Origin: JAKACA01 sp050010115
Lineage (GTDB): Bacteria; Actinomycetota; Acidimicrobiia; Acidimicrobiales; Bog-793
Assembly (NCBI GenBank): GCA_050010115.1
Contig: JBEKLQ010000113.1
Coordinates: forward strand, 1-13,465
Reading direction: 5' to 3'
Length of the DNA stretch: 13,465 nt
In this document: piece by piece, positions 1 through 7,827 of the stretch
Numbering within the stretch: position 1 is the first letter of the stretch
How the letters are laid out: each line of letters begins with the position of its first letter
Made by a program: the position numbers and the translations under genes
The notes under the pieces: model-generated
The model's database searches: none
Told to the model about the DNA's origin: nothing
The model's input: the letters and a program-made list of their open reading frames with translations, nothing else

Positions 1-868
1 CGGACCCGATGGCCACCGAGTGGCCCTGGGCGAGCACGTCCCGGAGGAGCGACACGACGACGAAGGACTGCTCGAGGATCGTCAGCACGGCGCGGACCTG
101 GTAAACAGCCTCGAAGCGCTCCACCATCCGCGCCGCGCCCCCCACGTAGACCTGGTCGCTGCCCGTGGGCTCGTCGGCAGCATCGGCGAGGGCCTGACGG
201 CACGCACCGATGAGGTGATCCACGTCCGCCCGGCCGGCGCTCGGGAAGGCGATCCCGTCAGGGGCGAGCTGGGCGAGCGAGCGATCGGTGAAGTGCTGCT
301 GGATCACTGCGCTGGCAGCCTCGATGTCGGAGTCGAGCGCGTCGGGAACGAGCGCGATCGTGTGCTTGTCGACGACTCCGTTGGAGAGGACGATGACCAG
401 CAAGCCCGCGTGCGACGAGATGCGCACGAACAAGGCGGAGCGGACGACCAACCGCTCCACTGCCGGCCCGATCACGATGGCGGCGCTGTCGGTGAGCTGA
501 GCGAGCAGCCGGCTCGTGTCGGCCAGCATCCGCTCGAGCTCGCCGTGAGCGCGGGAGAAGAACTCCGAGACCTGCTCCTGCTTGGCGTCACCGAGTGGCG
601 AGGGACCGGCGAGATGGTCGACGTAGAAGCGGTATCCCTTGTCCGTCGGGATCCGACCGGCGCTCGTGTGCGGGTGGGTCAGATACCCGTCGCGCTCCAA
701 CGACGCCATGTCGGAGCGGATCGTCGCCGACGACACCTCGAAGCCGGGGTCACGTGCGACTTGTGACGACCCCACCGGCTGGGCAGTCTCCACGTAGTCC
801 GTGACGACCGTCTTCAAGATGGCAGCCTTCCGCTCGTCGAGTTCGGTTGTTTGATCTGGACCGCTCAC
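1..868 (-). CDS. hrcA: Heat-inducible transcription repressor HrcA (partial, C-terminus off window)
   Basis: HrcA is the dimeric repressor that binds CIRCE operators and shuts off groE/dnaK chaperone genes until heat stress. Translating the minus strand from a GTG at 868 gives 289 codons before the left edge. A winged-helix DNA-binding region lies at about residues 15-63 (VGSSQVA, then SSATIRSDMASLERDGYL). It is followed by the family's hallmark stretch at residues 64-83, with H65, S69, G71-R72-I73-P74-T75 and GYRFYV. The central GAF-like region follows, including SNGVVDKHTIALVPD and VYVGGAARMVERFEAV. Family members are about 340 residues, so some 50 are missing at the C-terminus. GTG is the only canonical start between the in-frame lepA stop and the conserved region; the Shine-Dalgarno signal is weak (GGGG about 8 bases upstream). 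The gene sits 45 bases after lepA on the same strand, so co-transcription is likely. I see no CIRCE element (TTAGCACTC-N9-GAGTGCTAA) near it. Confidence 0.93.
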   Translation of the reverse strand, partial: MSGPDQTTELDERKAAILKTVVTDYVETAQPVGSSQVARDPGFEVSSATIRSDMASLERDGYLTHPHTSAGRIPTDKGYRFYVDHLAGPSPLGDAKQEQVSEFFSRAHGELERMLADTSRLLAQLTDSAAIVIGPAVERLVVRSALFVRISSHAGLLVIVLSNGVVDKHTIALVPDALDSDIEAASAVIQQHFTDRSLAQLAPDGIAFPSAGRADVDHLIGACRQALADAADEPTGSDQVYVGGAARMVERFEAVYQVRAVLTILEQSFVVVSLLRDVLAQGHSVAIGS

Positions 869-913
869 GATGACCCCGATTTTACCGGCGGAACGCGCAT
901 GGGCACCGGCGAC

Positions 914-2701
914 TCACTCCTCGAGCCGGAGCGCCGAGATGAAGGCTTCCTGGGGGACTTCCACCCTGCCGATGACCTTCATACGTTTCTTGCCTTCGCG
1001 TTGTTTTTCGAGGAGCTTGCGCTTGCGCGTGATGTCGCCCCCGTAGCACTTGGCGAGCACGTCCTTGCGCTTGGCCCTCACGGTCTCCCGAGCGATGATA
1101 CGGCCGCCGATGGCCGCCTGGATGGGGACGTCGAACAGCTGGCGGGGGATGAGCTCGCGCAGTTTCGCGACCATCTTCCGTCCGTACTCCTGGGCTCGGG
1201 ACTTGTGCAGGATGGCGCTGAACGCATCGACGGGCGAGCCGTTCAGCAGGATGTCGACCTTCACGAGATCGTCGACCTGGTAACCGGCCGGCTCGTAGTC
1301 GAGGCTGGCGTAGCCCTTGGTCCTGCTCTTCAGCTGGTCGAAGAAGTCAACGACGACCTCGGCGAGCGGGACGGTGTAGATGAGCTCGAGCCGCTCGGGC
1401 GAGAGGTACTGCATCTTGTCAAGGGCGCCACGGCGCGTCTGACAGAGATCCATGACGGTGCCGGTGTACTCAGCCGGTGTGATGATCGTGAGGCGCAGCA
1501 TCGGTTCGGCGATCGACTCGAGGTTCTGCGCCGGAGGCATCACCGACGGGTTGTCCACCTCCATCGTCGTCCCGTTCGTCAGGTTTGCGAGGTACTCGAC
1601 CGAGGGCGTCGTGGCGATAAGGGAGAGATCGAACTCCCGCTCCAGGCGCTCCCTGGCGATCTCCATGTGCAACAGGCCGAGGAAACCGCACCGGAACCCG
1701 AACCCGAGCGCCGCCGACGTCTCGGGCTGGAACGTGATGGAGCCATCGGAGAGCTTGAGCTTGTCGAGGGCGTCACGCAGCTCGGGCAGCTCGTCACCGT
1801 CGACGGGGTACAGGCCGCAGAACACCATGGGCTTGGGGTCGCGGTAGCCCTCGAGCGGAGCGGTGGCGGGCCGGGCGGCGTCGGTCACGGTCTCGCCGAC
1901 ACGGGCCTCGGCGACCGCCTTGACGCCGGCGATGAGGTAGCCGACCTCGCCCGGCCCGAGCTCTCCGACGGGCTCGTTGCCGGGCGTGCGGAAGCCGACC
2001 TCCTCGACCTCGTGGGTCGTGCCCGCCTGGAACAGCTTGATCTTCGAGCCCGAGCGGAGGACGCCGTCGAACACGCGCACGGCGCTCACGACCCCGCGGT
2101 ACTGGTCGTAGAGCGAGTCGAACACGAGGGCGCGCAGCGGTGCCTCCGCACTTCCCTCCGGGGCCGGGATGCGCGCGATGACGGCGTCGAGGAGCTCCGG
2201 CACTCCCTCGCCGGTCTTGGCGGAAATGCGCAGGATCGAGTCCGCCGGCAGCCCGAGCACGGTCTCGATCTCGCCGGCATAGCGATCCGGATCAGCGGCC
2301 GGCAGGTCGATCTTGTTGAGGGCGGCGACGATCTCGAGGTCGTGCTCGAGGGCGAGATAGCAGTTGGCGAGCGTCTGGGCCTCGATGCCCTGGGAGGCGT
2401 CGACGAGCAGGATCACGCCCTCGCAGGCTGCCAAAGACCGGCTCACCTCGTAGCCGAAGTCGACGTGGCCGGGCGTGTCGATGAGATGCAGGATCGAGTC
2501 CCGCCAGTGGACCCGGACGTTCTGGGCCTTGATGGTGATCCCTCGCTCGCGCTCGATGTCCATCGAGTCGAGGTACTGCTCGCGCATGTCGCGGGCGTCG
2601 ACGGCTCCCGTCAGCTCGAGGATGCGATCCGACAGCGTCGACTTGCCATGGTCGACGTGGCTGATGATCGAGAAGTTGCGGATGCGGTCGATGGAGGTCA
2701 T
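914..2701 (-). CDS. lepA: Elongation factor 4 (back-translocating GTPase LepA)
   Basis: LepA/EF4 is a ribosome-binding translational GTPase related to EF-G, implicated in back-translocation and in 30S biogenesis or stress survival. At 595 residues it is full length for the family. All GTPase motifs are visible: P-loop HVDHGKST at residues 15-22, switch I ERGIT around 52-56, DTPGH at 75-79, NKID at 129-132 and SAKTG at 160-164. Domain II, an EF-G-like domain (SAALGFGFRCGFLGLLHMEI) and the LepA-specific C-terminal domain (RKRKLLEKQREGKKRMK) follow in the usual order. The ATG at 2701 places the P-loop at the normal distance from the N-terminus. No in-frame start lies in the short stretch upstream that I checked, and the Shine-Dalgarno match is poor. 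It lies 46 bases after the aldo/keto reductase and 45 before hrcA, all reading leftward. Confidence 0.98.
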   Translation of the reverse strand: MTSIDRIRNFSIISHVDHGKSTLSDRILELTGAVDARDMREQYLDSMDIERERGITIKAQNVRVHWRDSILHLIDTPGHVDFGYEVSRSLAACEGVILLVDASQGIEAQTLANCYLALEHDLEIVAALNKIDLPAADPDRYAGEIETVLGLPADSILRISAKTGEGVPELLDAVIARIPAPEGSAEAPLRALVFDSLYDQYRGVVSAVRVFDGVLRSGSKIKLFQAGTTHEVEEVGFRTPGNEPVGELGPGEVGYLIAGVKAVAEARVGETVTDAARPATAPLEGYRDPKPMVFCGLYPVDGDELPELRDALDKLKLSDGSITFQPETSAALGFGFRCGFLGLLHMEIARERLEREFDLSLIATTPSVEYLANLTNGTTMEVDNPSVMPPAQNLESIAEPMLRLTIITPAEYTGTVMDLCQTRRGALDKMQYLSPERLELIYTVPLAEVVVDFFDQLKSRTKGYASLDYEPAGYQVDDLVKVDILLNGSPVDAFSAILHKSRAQEYGRKMVAKLRELIPRQLFDVPIQAAIGGRIIARETVRAKRKDVLAKCYGGDITRKRKLLEKQREGKKRMKVIGRVEVPQEAFISALRLEE

Positions 2702-2726
2702 GGCGAGCCAACCATCGTGCCACCTC

Positions 2727-2744
2727 GGCCGGTGCTGCCCGGCC
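2727..2744 (-). terminator. Intercistronic hairpin between aldo/keto reductase and lepA
   Basis: A perfect 6-bp stem (GGCCGG at 2727-2732, CCGGCC at 2739-2744) closes a 6-base loop. In the direction of transcription it begins just after the reductase stop codon (2750-2748). There is no following T-run, so it may be a weak intrinsic terminator, an mRNA-processing or stabilising element, or chance in GC-rich DNA. If active it would lower lepA expression relative to the reductase. Confidence 0.3.
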
Positions 2745-2747
2745 AGC

Positions 2748-3728
<981 letters not shown>

Positions 3729-3824
3729 GGGTCCTGTCTAGCGGCGGCCGGCACTCCACCCGCCCGCCGGCTGTGCACCTCAGGTACTGTCACTCAGGCT
3801 GAATAAACGAAGGGACGTGATGCC
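3729..3824. promoter_or_regulatory. Divergent intergenic region between reductase and sulfatase
   Basis: This 96-base gap must hold the promoters for both the leftward reductase-lepA-hrcA run and the rightward sulfatase. It contains a direct repeat CTCAGG (3779-3784 and 3793-3798, 14 bases apart) and the small palindrome ACCTCAGGT (3777-3785). A possible rightward -10 (TACTGT, 3785-3790) overlaps the palindrome, but no convincing -35 is present. The repeat could be an operator; this is inference only. Confidence 0.3.
3809..3815 (+). promoter_or_regulatory. Ribosome binding site of the sulfatase
   Basis: GAAGGGA lies 9 bases before the GTG at 3825. An ATG at 3820 is in a different frame, and an in-frame TAA lies at 3804-3806. 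The GTG is therefore the only start that serves this reading frame, and the purine-rich stretch is correctly placed for it. Confidence 0.65.
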
Positions 3825-6119
3825 GTGCCGACGCCTGAACCGTTCGAAGGGGTGGTGGGCAGGACGATCGAGTCGTCGAGCCCGTGGTGGCCGCCGCTGC
3901 CCAGTGCTCCGGCCGGCGCCCCGAACGTCGTGATCGTGCTGCTCGACGACGTCGGCTACGCCCAGTTCGGCTGTTACGGCTCCGACATCGCGACGCCCAC
4001 CTTCGACCGCCTTGCGGGCGCAGGCCTGAGGTACTCCAATTTCCACACGACGGCACTCTGCTCGCCGACCCGAGCGGCACTGCTCACGGGCCGCAACCAC
4101 CACACCAACGGCATGGGAAGGATCGTCGAGCTCGCCACCGGCTTTCCTGGCTACGACGCCACCGTGCCGAAGACCAACGGGATGCTGTCGGAGATCCTGC
4201 TCGGCGAGGGCTACTCGACGTTCGCCGTCGGCAAGTGGCACCTCGCTCCCGCCGGCGAGATGGCGATGGGTGGGCCGAAGGATAGGTGGCCGCTCGGGCG
4301 GGGCTTCGAGCGGTTCTACGGCTTCCTCGGGGGCGAGACCGACCAGTACCACCCTGACCTCGTCTACGACAACCACCAGATCGACCCCCCGAGCACGCCT
4401 CCGGAGGGCTACCACCTGACGGAGGATCTCGCCGGCAAGGCGATCTCGTTCATGACCGATCTCCGTGCCGTCTCGCCGGCCAAGCCGTTCCTCCTCTGGT
4501 TCGCCCCGGGCGCCTGCCACGCGCCGCACCACGTGCCGCGGGCGTACGCCGATCGGTACGCAGGCATGTTCGATCAAGGCTGGGACCGCTGGAGGGAGGA
4601 GGTGTTCGAGCGCCAGGTGCGATCCGGGTTGCTGCCCGCCGGCACGGAGCTGAGCGAGCGGCCCTCTTGGGTACCGGGCTGGGAGACCCTCGGGGAAGAC
4701 GAACGACGCCTCTACTCCAGGATGATGGAGGTCTACGCAGGCTTCCTCACCCACACCGACGAACAGGCCTGTCGTGTGGTGAACTTCATCGAGCAACTGG
4801 GCGAGCTCGAGAACACGATCGTCGTCGTCATGAGCGACAACGGCGCTAGTGCCGAAGGGGGCCCGAAGGGTTCGTTCAACGAGTTGTACTTCTTCAACTT
4901 CGAGCCGGAGGATCTCGCCGAGAACCTTGCTCGGATCGACGACCTCGGCGGGCCACGAGCGTACAACCACTACCCATGGGGCTGGGCGTGGGCGGGCAAC
5001 ACCCCCCTCAAACGGTGGAAGCGGGAGACCCACGAGGGCGGTGTCTGCGACCCGCTCATCGTGCACTGGCCGGCGCGCCTCGGCCGTCCGGGCGAGACGC
5101 GCCACCAGTACGTCCACGCCGTCGACCTCCTGCCGACGCTGCTCGACGTGATCGGCATCCAGCCACCGCAGGAGATCGCCGGTGCCCGCCAGAGCCCGAT
5201 CGAGGGAGTCAGCTTCGCTGAGACGCTCACGGACGGGGCGGTCCGGAGTCGCCACATCACCCAGTACTACGAGATGCTCGGCTCGAGAGCGCTGTACCAC
5301 GACGGATGGAAGGCCGTCGTCTTCCGGCCGCTCGCGCTCGTGCGCTACACGCCGGAAGACGACCCCGACCGGTCCTTCGAGGACGACGACTGGGAGCTGT
5401 ACCACGTCGCCGAGGACTTCTCGGAGATCCGTGACCTCGCTGCCGAACGACCCGAGAAACTCGCCGAGCTCGTGGAGCTCTGGTGGAGCGAGGCCGAGCG
5501 TTACCAGGCGCTACCGGTGACCAACAAGGTGACTGTCGGGGCGGACCGGAGGTACCGCAGGAACCGCTACGAGTTCCTGCCCGGGATCGGAGCCATTCCC
5601 CAGATCGTGGCGCCGAACCTGTCCGACCGTGAGTGGGTGATCCGAGCCGAGCTCCTCGTGCCGGCGGAGAGCGACGGCGCGGAGGCTGGCGCGAGCGGCA
5701 CGATCGTCGCTCACGGCAGCCACGCCGGCGGTTACATCGCCTACGTGGACGGTGGCCGGTTGCATTTCCACTACAACCATCTCGGTTCGACGCTCACGAC
5801 GATCGCGGCGGAGGTGGCACTGCCGCCGGGTCCCGTCGAGGCCCGCGTCGCCTTCACGCCGACGGGGGCGTTCGCCGGCGATGTCGAGCTCTACTACGGC
5901 GACGTGCCCGTTGGCGCCGGCCACGTCCCGCGGACGGCGCTCGTCACCTTGGGTATGCAGGGTTTCACGGTGGGGTACCAGCGTGGCTCGGCGATCAGCC
6001 CCCGGTATGAGGGCAGGCGGCCGTTCACCGCCGGCGCGCTGGTGAAGGTCGTCGTCGAGGCAGGGCCGCGACGAGGGCGCGCCCCGGCGGAGGACCGGGT
6101 CGGTCTCGGGTCGCAGTAG
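3825..6119 (+). CDS. Cysteine-type arylsulfatase (long AtsA/AtsD-like)
   Basis: Type I sulfatases hydrolyse sulfate esters using a formylglycine made from Cys or Ser. The 764-residue product carries the canonical sulfatase signature CSPTRAALLTGR, with C79 as the residue to be converted and R83 next to it. Metal-binding residues are visible at D41-D42 (VLLDDVGY) and D338-N339 (MSDNG). K137 and H139 lie in GKWHL, and K396 in NTPLKRWK. The alkaline-phosphatase-like core spans about residues 33-560; the last 200 residues form a beta-rich C-terminal extension. Length and motifs resemble the roughly 790-residue mycobacterial arylsulfatases AtsA and AtsD. There is no signal peptide or membrane segment, so the enzyme is probably cytoplasmic. 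Cys-type sulfatases in aerobes need a formylglycine-generating enzyme; none is encoded in this window. The start is the GTG with a good ribosome site, and the gene appears monocistronic. The natural substrate is unknown. Confidence 0.95.
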   Translation: MPTPEPFEGVVGRTIESSSPWWPPLPSAPAGAPNVVIVLLDDVGYAQFGCYGSDIATPTFDRLAGAGLRYSNFHTTALCSPTRAALLTGRNHHTNGMGRIVELATGFPGYDATVPKTNGMLSEILLGEGYSTFAVGKWHLAPAGEMAMGGPKDRWPLGRGFERFYGFLGGETDQYHPDLVYDNHQIDPPSTPPEGYHLTEDLAGKAISFMTDLRAVSPAKPFLLWFAPGACHAPHHVPRAYADRYAGMFDQGWDRWREEVFERQVRSGLLPAGTELSERPSWVPGWETLGEDERRLYSRMMEVYAGFLTHTDEQACRVVNFIEQLGELENTIVVVMSDNGASAEGGPKGSFNELYFFNFEPEDLAENLARIDDLGGPRAYNHYPWGWAWAGNTPLKRWKRETHEGGVCDPLIVHWPARLGRPGETRHQYVHAVDLLPTLLDVIGIQPPQEIAGARQSPIEGVSFAETLTDGAVRSRHITQYYEMLGSRALYHDGWKAVVFRPLALVRYTPEDDPDRSFEDDDWELYHVAEDFSEIRDLAAERPEKLAELVELWWSEAERYQALPVTNKVTVGADRRYRRNRYEFLPGIGAIPQIVAPNLSDREWVIRAELLVPAESDGAEAGASGTIVAHGSHAGGYIAYVDGGRLHFHYNHLGSTLTTIAAEVALPPGPVEARVAFTPTGAFAGDVELYYGDVPVGAGHVPRTALVTLGMQGFTVGYQRGSAISPRYEGRRPFTAGALVKVVVEAGPRRGRAPAEDRVGLGSQ

Positions 6120-6187
6120 CGGCCGATGTCGCCAGGGAAGGCGTGGTCATCGACGTTCCGAGGTCCGCTCCCGCGTAGTCTTCGCAT

Positions 6188-6229
6188 GCGACCGTCAGGA
6201 TCGTGCTCGCCGAGGACAACTACCTCTGA
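6188..6229 (+). pseudogene. Relic of a response-regulator receiver domain (N-terminal end only)
   Basis: The frame GCG-ACC-GTC-AGG-ATC-GTG-CTC-GCC-GAG-GAC-AAC-TAC-CTC-TGA reads (A)TVRIVLAEDNYL then stop. VRIVLAEDNYL is the typical first beta strand and acidic pocket of NarL/FixJ-type response regulators, whose genes often begin M-T-V-R-I-V-L-A-E-D. Here the expected start codon position is GCG, and the frame stops after 13 codons. The following sequence, in any frame I tried, does not continue as a receiver domain. I read it as what is left after a deletion that joined the head of a response-regulator gene to the 3' end of the neighbouring cyclic-nucleotide-binding gene. It lies in the 126-base gap between two convergent gene ends. 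It is very short, so chance is not fully excluded. Confidence 0.5.
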
Positions 6230-6245
6230 CCATCCCGGCACCGTC

Positions 6246-7244
6246 TCAGTCGCTCTCCTCGCGGCGGTGTCCATGGCTCAGCTTGGCCAGCGCCGACTTG
6301 TCGAACCTCGATCCCGGCGCGACGGCCAGTTTGCAGGCCGTCACAGCTCGGACCGTCGAGGTTCGCAGGCCACCCTCGAGGATCGCCCGCTCGCCATGGA
6401 GCGAGCCGGGTCCGTACTCGGCGATCCGTTCGCCGTCGACTTCGATGCGGACCACGCCGTCGAGGAGGAGGAACACGTCCTCGCCCGGCTTTCCCTGCTC
6501 GGTGATCGCCGTGCCGGCGCCGACGGTGCGGATGGCCGGCCTGGGGCCGCCGCTCATCAATTTGGCCGACAGCTCACGCTCGAGCGCCGTCTCCACCTCG
6601 GTCGTCAGCGCTGCAGAGTCCGTGTCGCCCCACGGCGTGTGGCGGCCGAAGGCGCGTCGCCACCAGGTGCCGAAGTCGACGAGTCCGGTCTTCGCGCACA
6701 GCGCCCCGGAGTGGTCGTAGATCCAGTGGCGGGGGAACGGGCTAGCGCCGACCAGCTCGCGATGGGAGGATCCGTCGGCCCTGATCGTGAGCGCGAGCGT
6801 CGTCCAGGCGAGCGGAGCCGTGTACTGAACAAACGGGGCGCGTCTGACGGTGCGCGGAGCGGGCAACCCGGTGCGGCCGCCGGCGGTCTGCACGAAGGTG
6901 ACCTCGGTGTCGCTCGCCTTCGGCTCGAGCTGCAGATCAGGGAGGGGGATGGCCTGGAACACGATCGAGCGACCGCCGAGCTTGACGGTGGTCGAGCCGA
7001 TGAGCCCGCGACCGGCGTAACCCGCGTCGACGATGTGACCGTCGGAGACCTCGACGAATGCCCGCAACTCGTTGGCGAAGCGGAAACGATCCGCTCTCCT
7101 CAGCTCGTCGAGATACGAGAGCGTGTCGGGGGGAGGCTGGTCGTAGTGGGCGATACCCTTCTCGAACGGCATCTTGGCCGTGAGCCCCGTGATCGCCTCC
7201 GACGGGATCCACGAGATCGAAGTGACCGACGACTCGATTCGCAT
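6246..7244 (-). CDS. Cyclic nucleotide-binding domain protein with conserved N-terminal domain of unknown function
   Basis: The 332-residue product has two parts. Residues 1 to about 230 are a conserved but uncharacterised domain, starting MRIESSVTSISWIPSEAITG and containing KMPFEKGIAHYD, a YAGRGLIG turn and an aromatic-rich stretch (FPRHWIYDHSG, FGTWWRRAFGRHTPWG). Residues 236 to about 325 are a cAMP/cGMP-receptor fold: G-rich entry GKPGEDVFLLLDGVVRIEVDGERIAEYGPGSLHGERAIL, then the phosphate-binding cassette GERA-x5-LRTSTV. In that cassette E285 and R294 occupy the positions that contact ribose and phosphate in CRP-like proteins, so ligand binding looks possible. There is no helix-turn-helix, so it is unlikely to be a transcription factor. 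The ATG at 7244 was chosen because AAGGGGAGG precedes it by 6 bases and the conserved sequence begins there; a longer open frame to 7928 would overlap rpsT and is not coding-like. It may be an effector whose N-terminal domain is controlled by a nucleotide. Confidence 0.82.
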   Translation of the reverse strand: MRIESSVTSISWIPSEAITGLTAKMPFEKGIAHYDQPPPDTLSYLDELRRADRFRFANELRAFVEVSDGHIVDAGYAGRGLIGSTTVKLGGRSIVFQAIPLPDLQLEPKASDTEVTFVQTAGGRTGLPAPRTVRRAPFVQYTAPLAWTTLALTIRADGSSHRELVGASPFPRHWIYDHSGALCAKTGLVDFGTWWRRAFGRHTPWGDTDSAALTTEVETALERELSAKLMSGGPRPAIRTVGAGTAITEQGKPGEDVFLLLDGVVRIEVDGERIAEYGPGSLHGERAILEGGLRTSTVRAVTACKLAVAPGSRFDKSALAKLSHGHRREESD

Positions 7245-7250
7245 TCCGAA

Positions 7251-7259
7251 CCTCCCCTT
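7251..7259 (-). promoter_or_regulatory. Strong ribosome binding site that fixes the start of the cyclic nucleotide-binding gene
   Basis: On the minus strand AAGGGGAGG sits 6 bases before the ATG at 7244. It is the best Shine-Dalgarno sequence in the window. It decides the start against a much longer upstream open frame that runs antisense through rpsT. Confidence 0.8.
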
Positions 7260-7302
7260 CAGTGCCGGACTACCAGCCCGTGGGCTCGTCTCTGATGTCA
7301 AG

Positions 7303-7331
7303 ACCATATGGCAGCGGGGCCTATCCGCCAA
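7303..7331 (-). promoter_or_regulatory. Candidate sigma70 promoter for the cyclic nucleotide-binding gene
   Basis: Minus-strand TTGGCG (7331-7326) and TATGGT (7308-7303) are separated by exactly 17 bases. Each matches four of six consensus positions, including the key T, A and final T of the -10. This would give a leader of about 50 bases. A perfect TTGACA (7301-7296) just downstream has no -10 at an acceptable distance. Confidence 0.4.
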
Positions 7332-7353
7332 GGGTGAGGACCGGGTGTCGCCC

Positions 7354-7384
7354 TGAACCGGAGCCGCACCGGCGCTGCTACGAT
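7354..7384 (+). promoter_or_regulatory. Candidate promoter of rpsT (extended -10)
   Basis: TGCTACGAT at 7376-7384 is an extended -10 (TGN plus TACGAT), about 50 bases before the rpsT start. A weak -35-like TGAACC lies at 7354-7359, but the 19-base spacer is long, so the extended -10 would have to carry most of the strength. Confidence 0.4.
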
Positions 7385-7436
7385 GCCTCCCACAACGGCA
7401 ACGCCTTGTGCAGCGAATCGCGTCTTTGAGGAAGAC

Positions 7437-7715
7437 ATGGCAAACATCAAGAGTCAGATCAAGAGGGACCGCCAGAACAGGCTCCGTCACGAGCGCAACA
7501 AGGCTGTCCGCTCGGAGCTGAAGACGCGGACCAAGAGCGCTCTGAGGGCCGCCGAGTTCGGCGACGACGACATGGGCGAGCGCCTGCGTCTCGCCGTCAA
7601 GCGCATCGACAAGGCTGCCGCCAAGGGGATCATTCACCCGAACCAGGCGGCCCGCCGCAAGTCCCGCCTCGTGCGCCACTTCGCGGACTACGTCGCGGAG
7701 CGGTCCGGCGAGTAG
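7437..7715 (+). CDS. rpsT: 30S ribosomal protein S20
   Basis: S20 is a primary 16S rRNA-binding protein of the small subunit, folding as a three-helix bundle. The 92-residue product begins MANIKSQIKRDRQNRLRHER and is rich in Lys and Arg throughout. It contains the family segments NKAVRSELKTR, AVKRIDKAAAKGIIHPNQAARRKSRL and a short acidic tail. Length fits the family (about 86-92). The ATG at 7437 is preferred over an in-frame ATG 18 codons upstream because S20 proteins begin MANIKS and GAGGA lies 4 bases before it. The extra 18 residues (MPPTTATPC and onward) look like leader sequence. In many actinobacteria rpsT lies close to lepA; here the two are about 4.7 kb apart and divergent. A GNAT acetyltransferase frame begins directly after its stop with no terminator between them. 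Confidence 0.97.
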   Translation: MANIKSQIKRDRQNRLRHERNKAVRSELKTRTKSALRAAEFGDDDMGERLRLAVKRIDKAAAKGIIHPNQAARRKSRLVRHFADYVAERSGE

Positions 7716-7827
7716 CAGCTTCCCCGGTCCTGGTGGCGAGCTCGAGATCGCCCGAGGCCTCGACGAAGGACAACTCCGGGGGATCGCAGCACTCGAAGCA
7801 GCGTGCGGAGCCGCCGATGGTGGGCGG

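Noticed and set aside
20..766. A 248-codon plus-strand open frame at the left edge
   Set aside because: The minus strand here encodes HrcA with its diagnostic motifs from a GTG start; the plus frame has no recognisable features.
2699..2717. Five-codon upstream frame (ATG GTT GGC TCG CCA TGA) overlapping the lepA start
   Set aside because: It could couple translation, but so short a frame is expected by chance and has no ribosome site of its own.
4042..4083. GCACTC-containing sequence considered as a CIRCE half-site
   Set aside because: It lies inside the sulfatase gene and lacks the matching GAGTGCTAA arm at 9-base spacing.
3780..5405. A 541-codon minus-strand open frame opposite the sulfatase
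   Set aside because: Same cause: it mirrors the third-position GC bias of the sulfatase gene and shows no recognisable domain.
7296..7301. Perfect TTGACA on the minus strand as a -35 box
   Set aside because: No acceptable -10 lies 16-19 bases downstream; the upstream TTGGCG-N17-TATGGT pair is a better fit.
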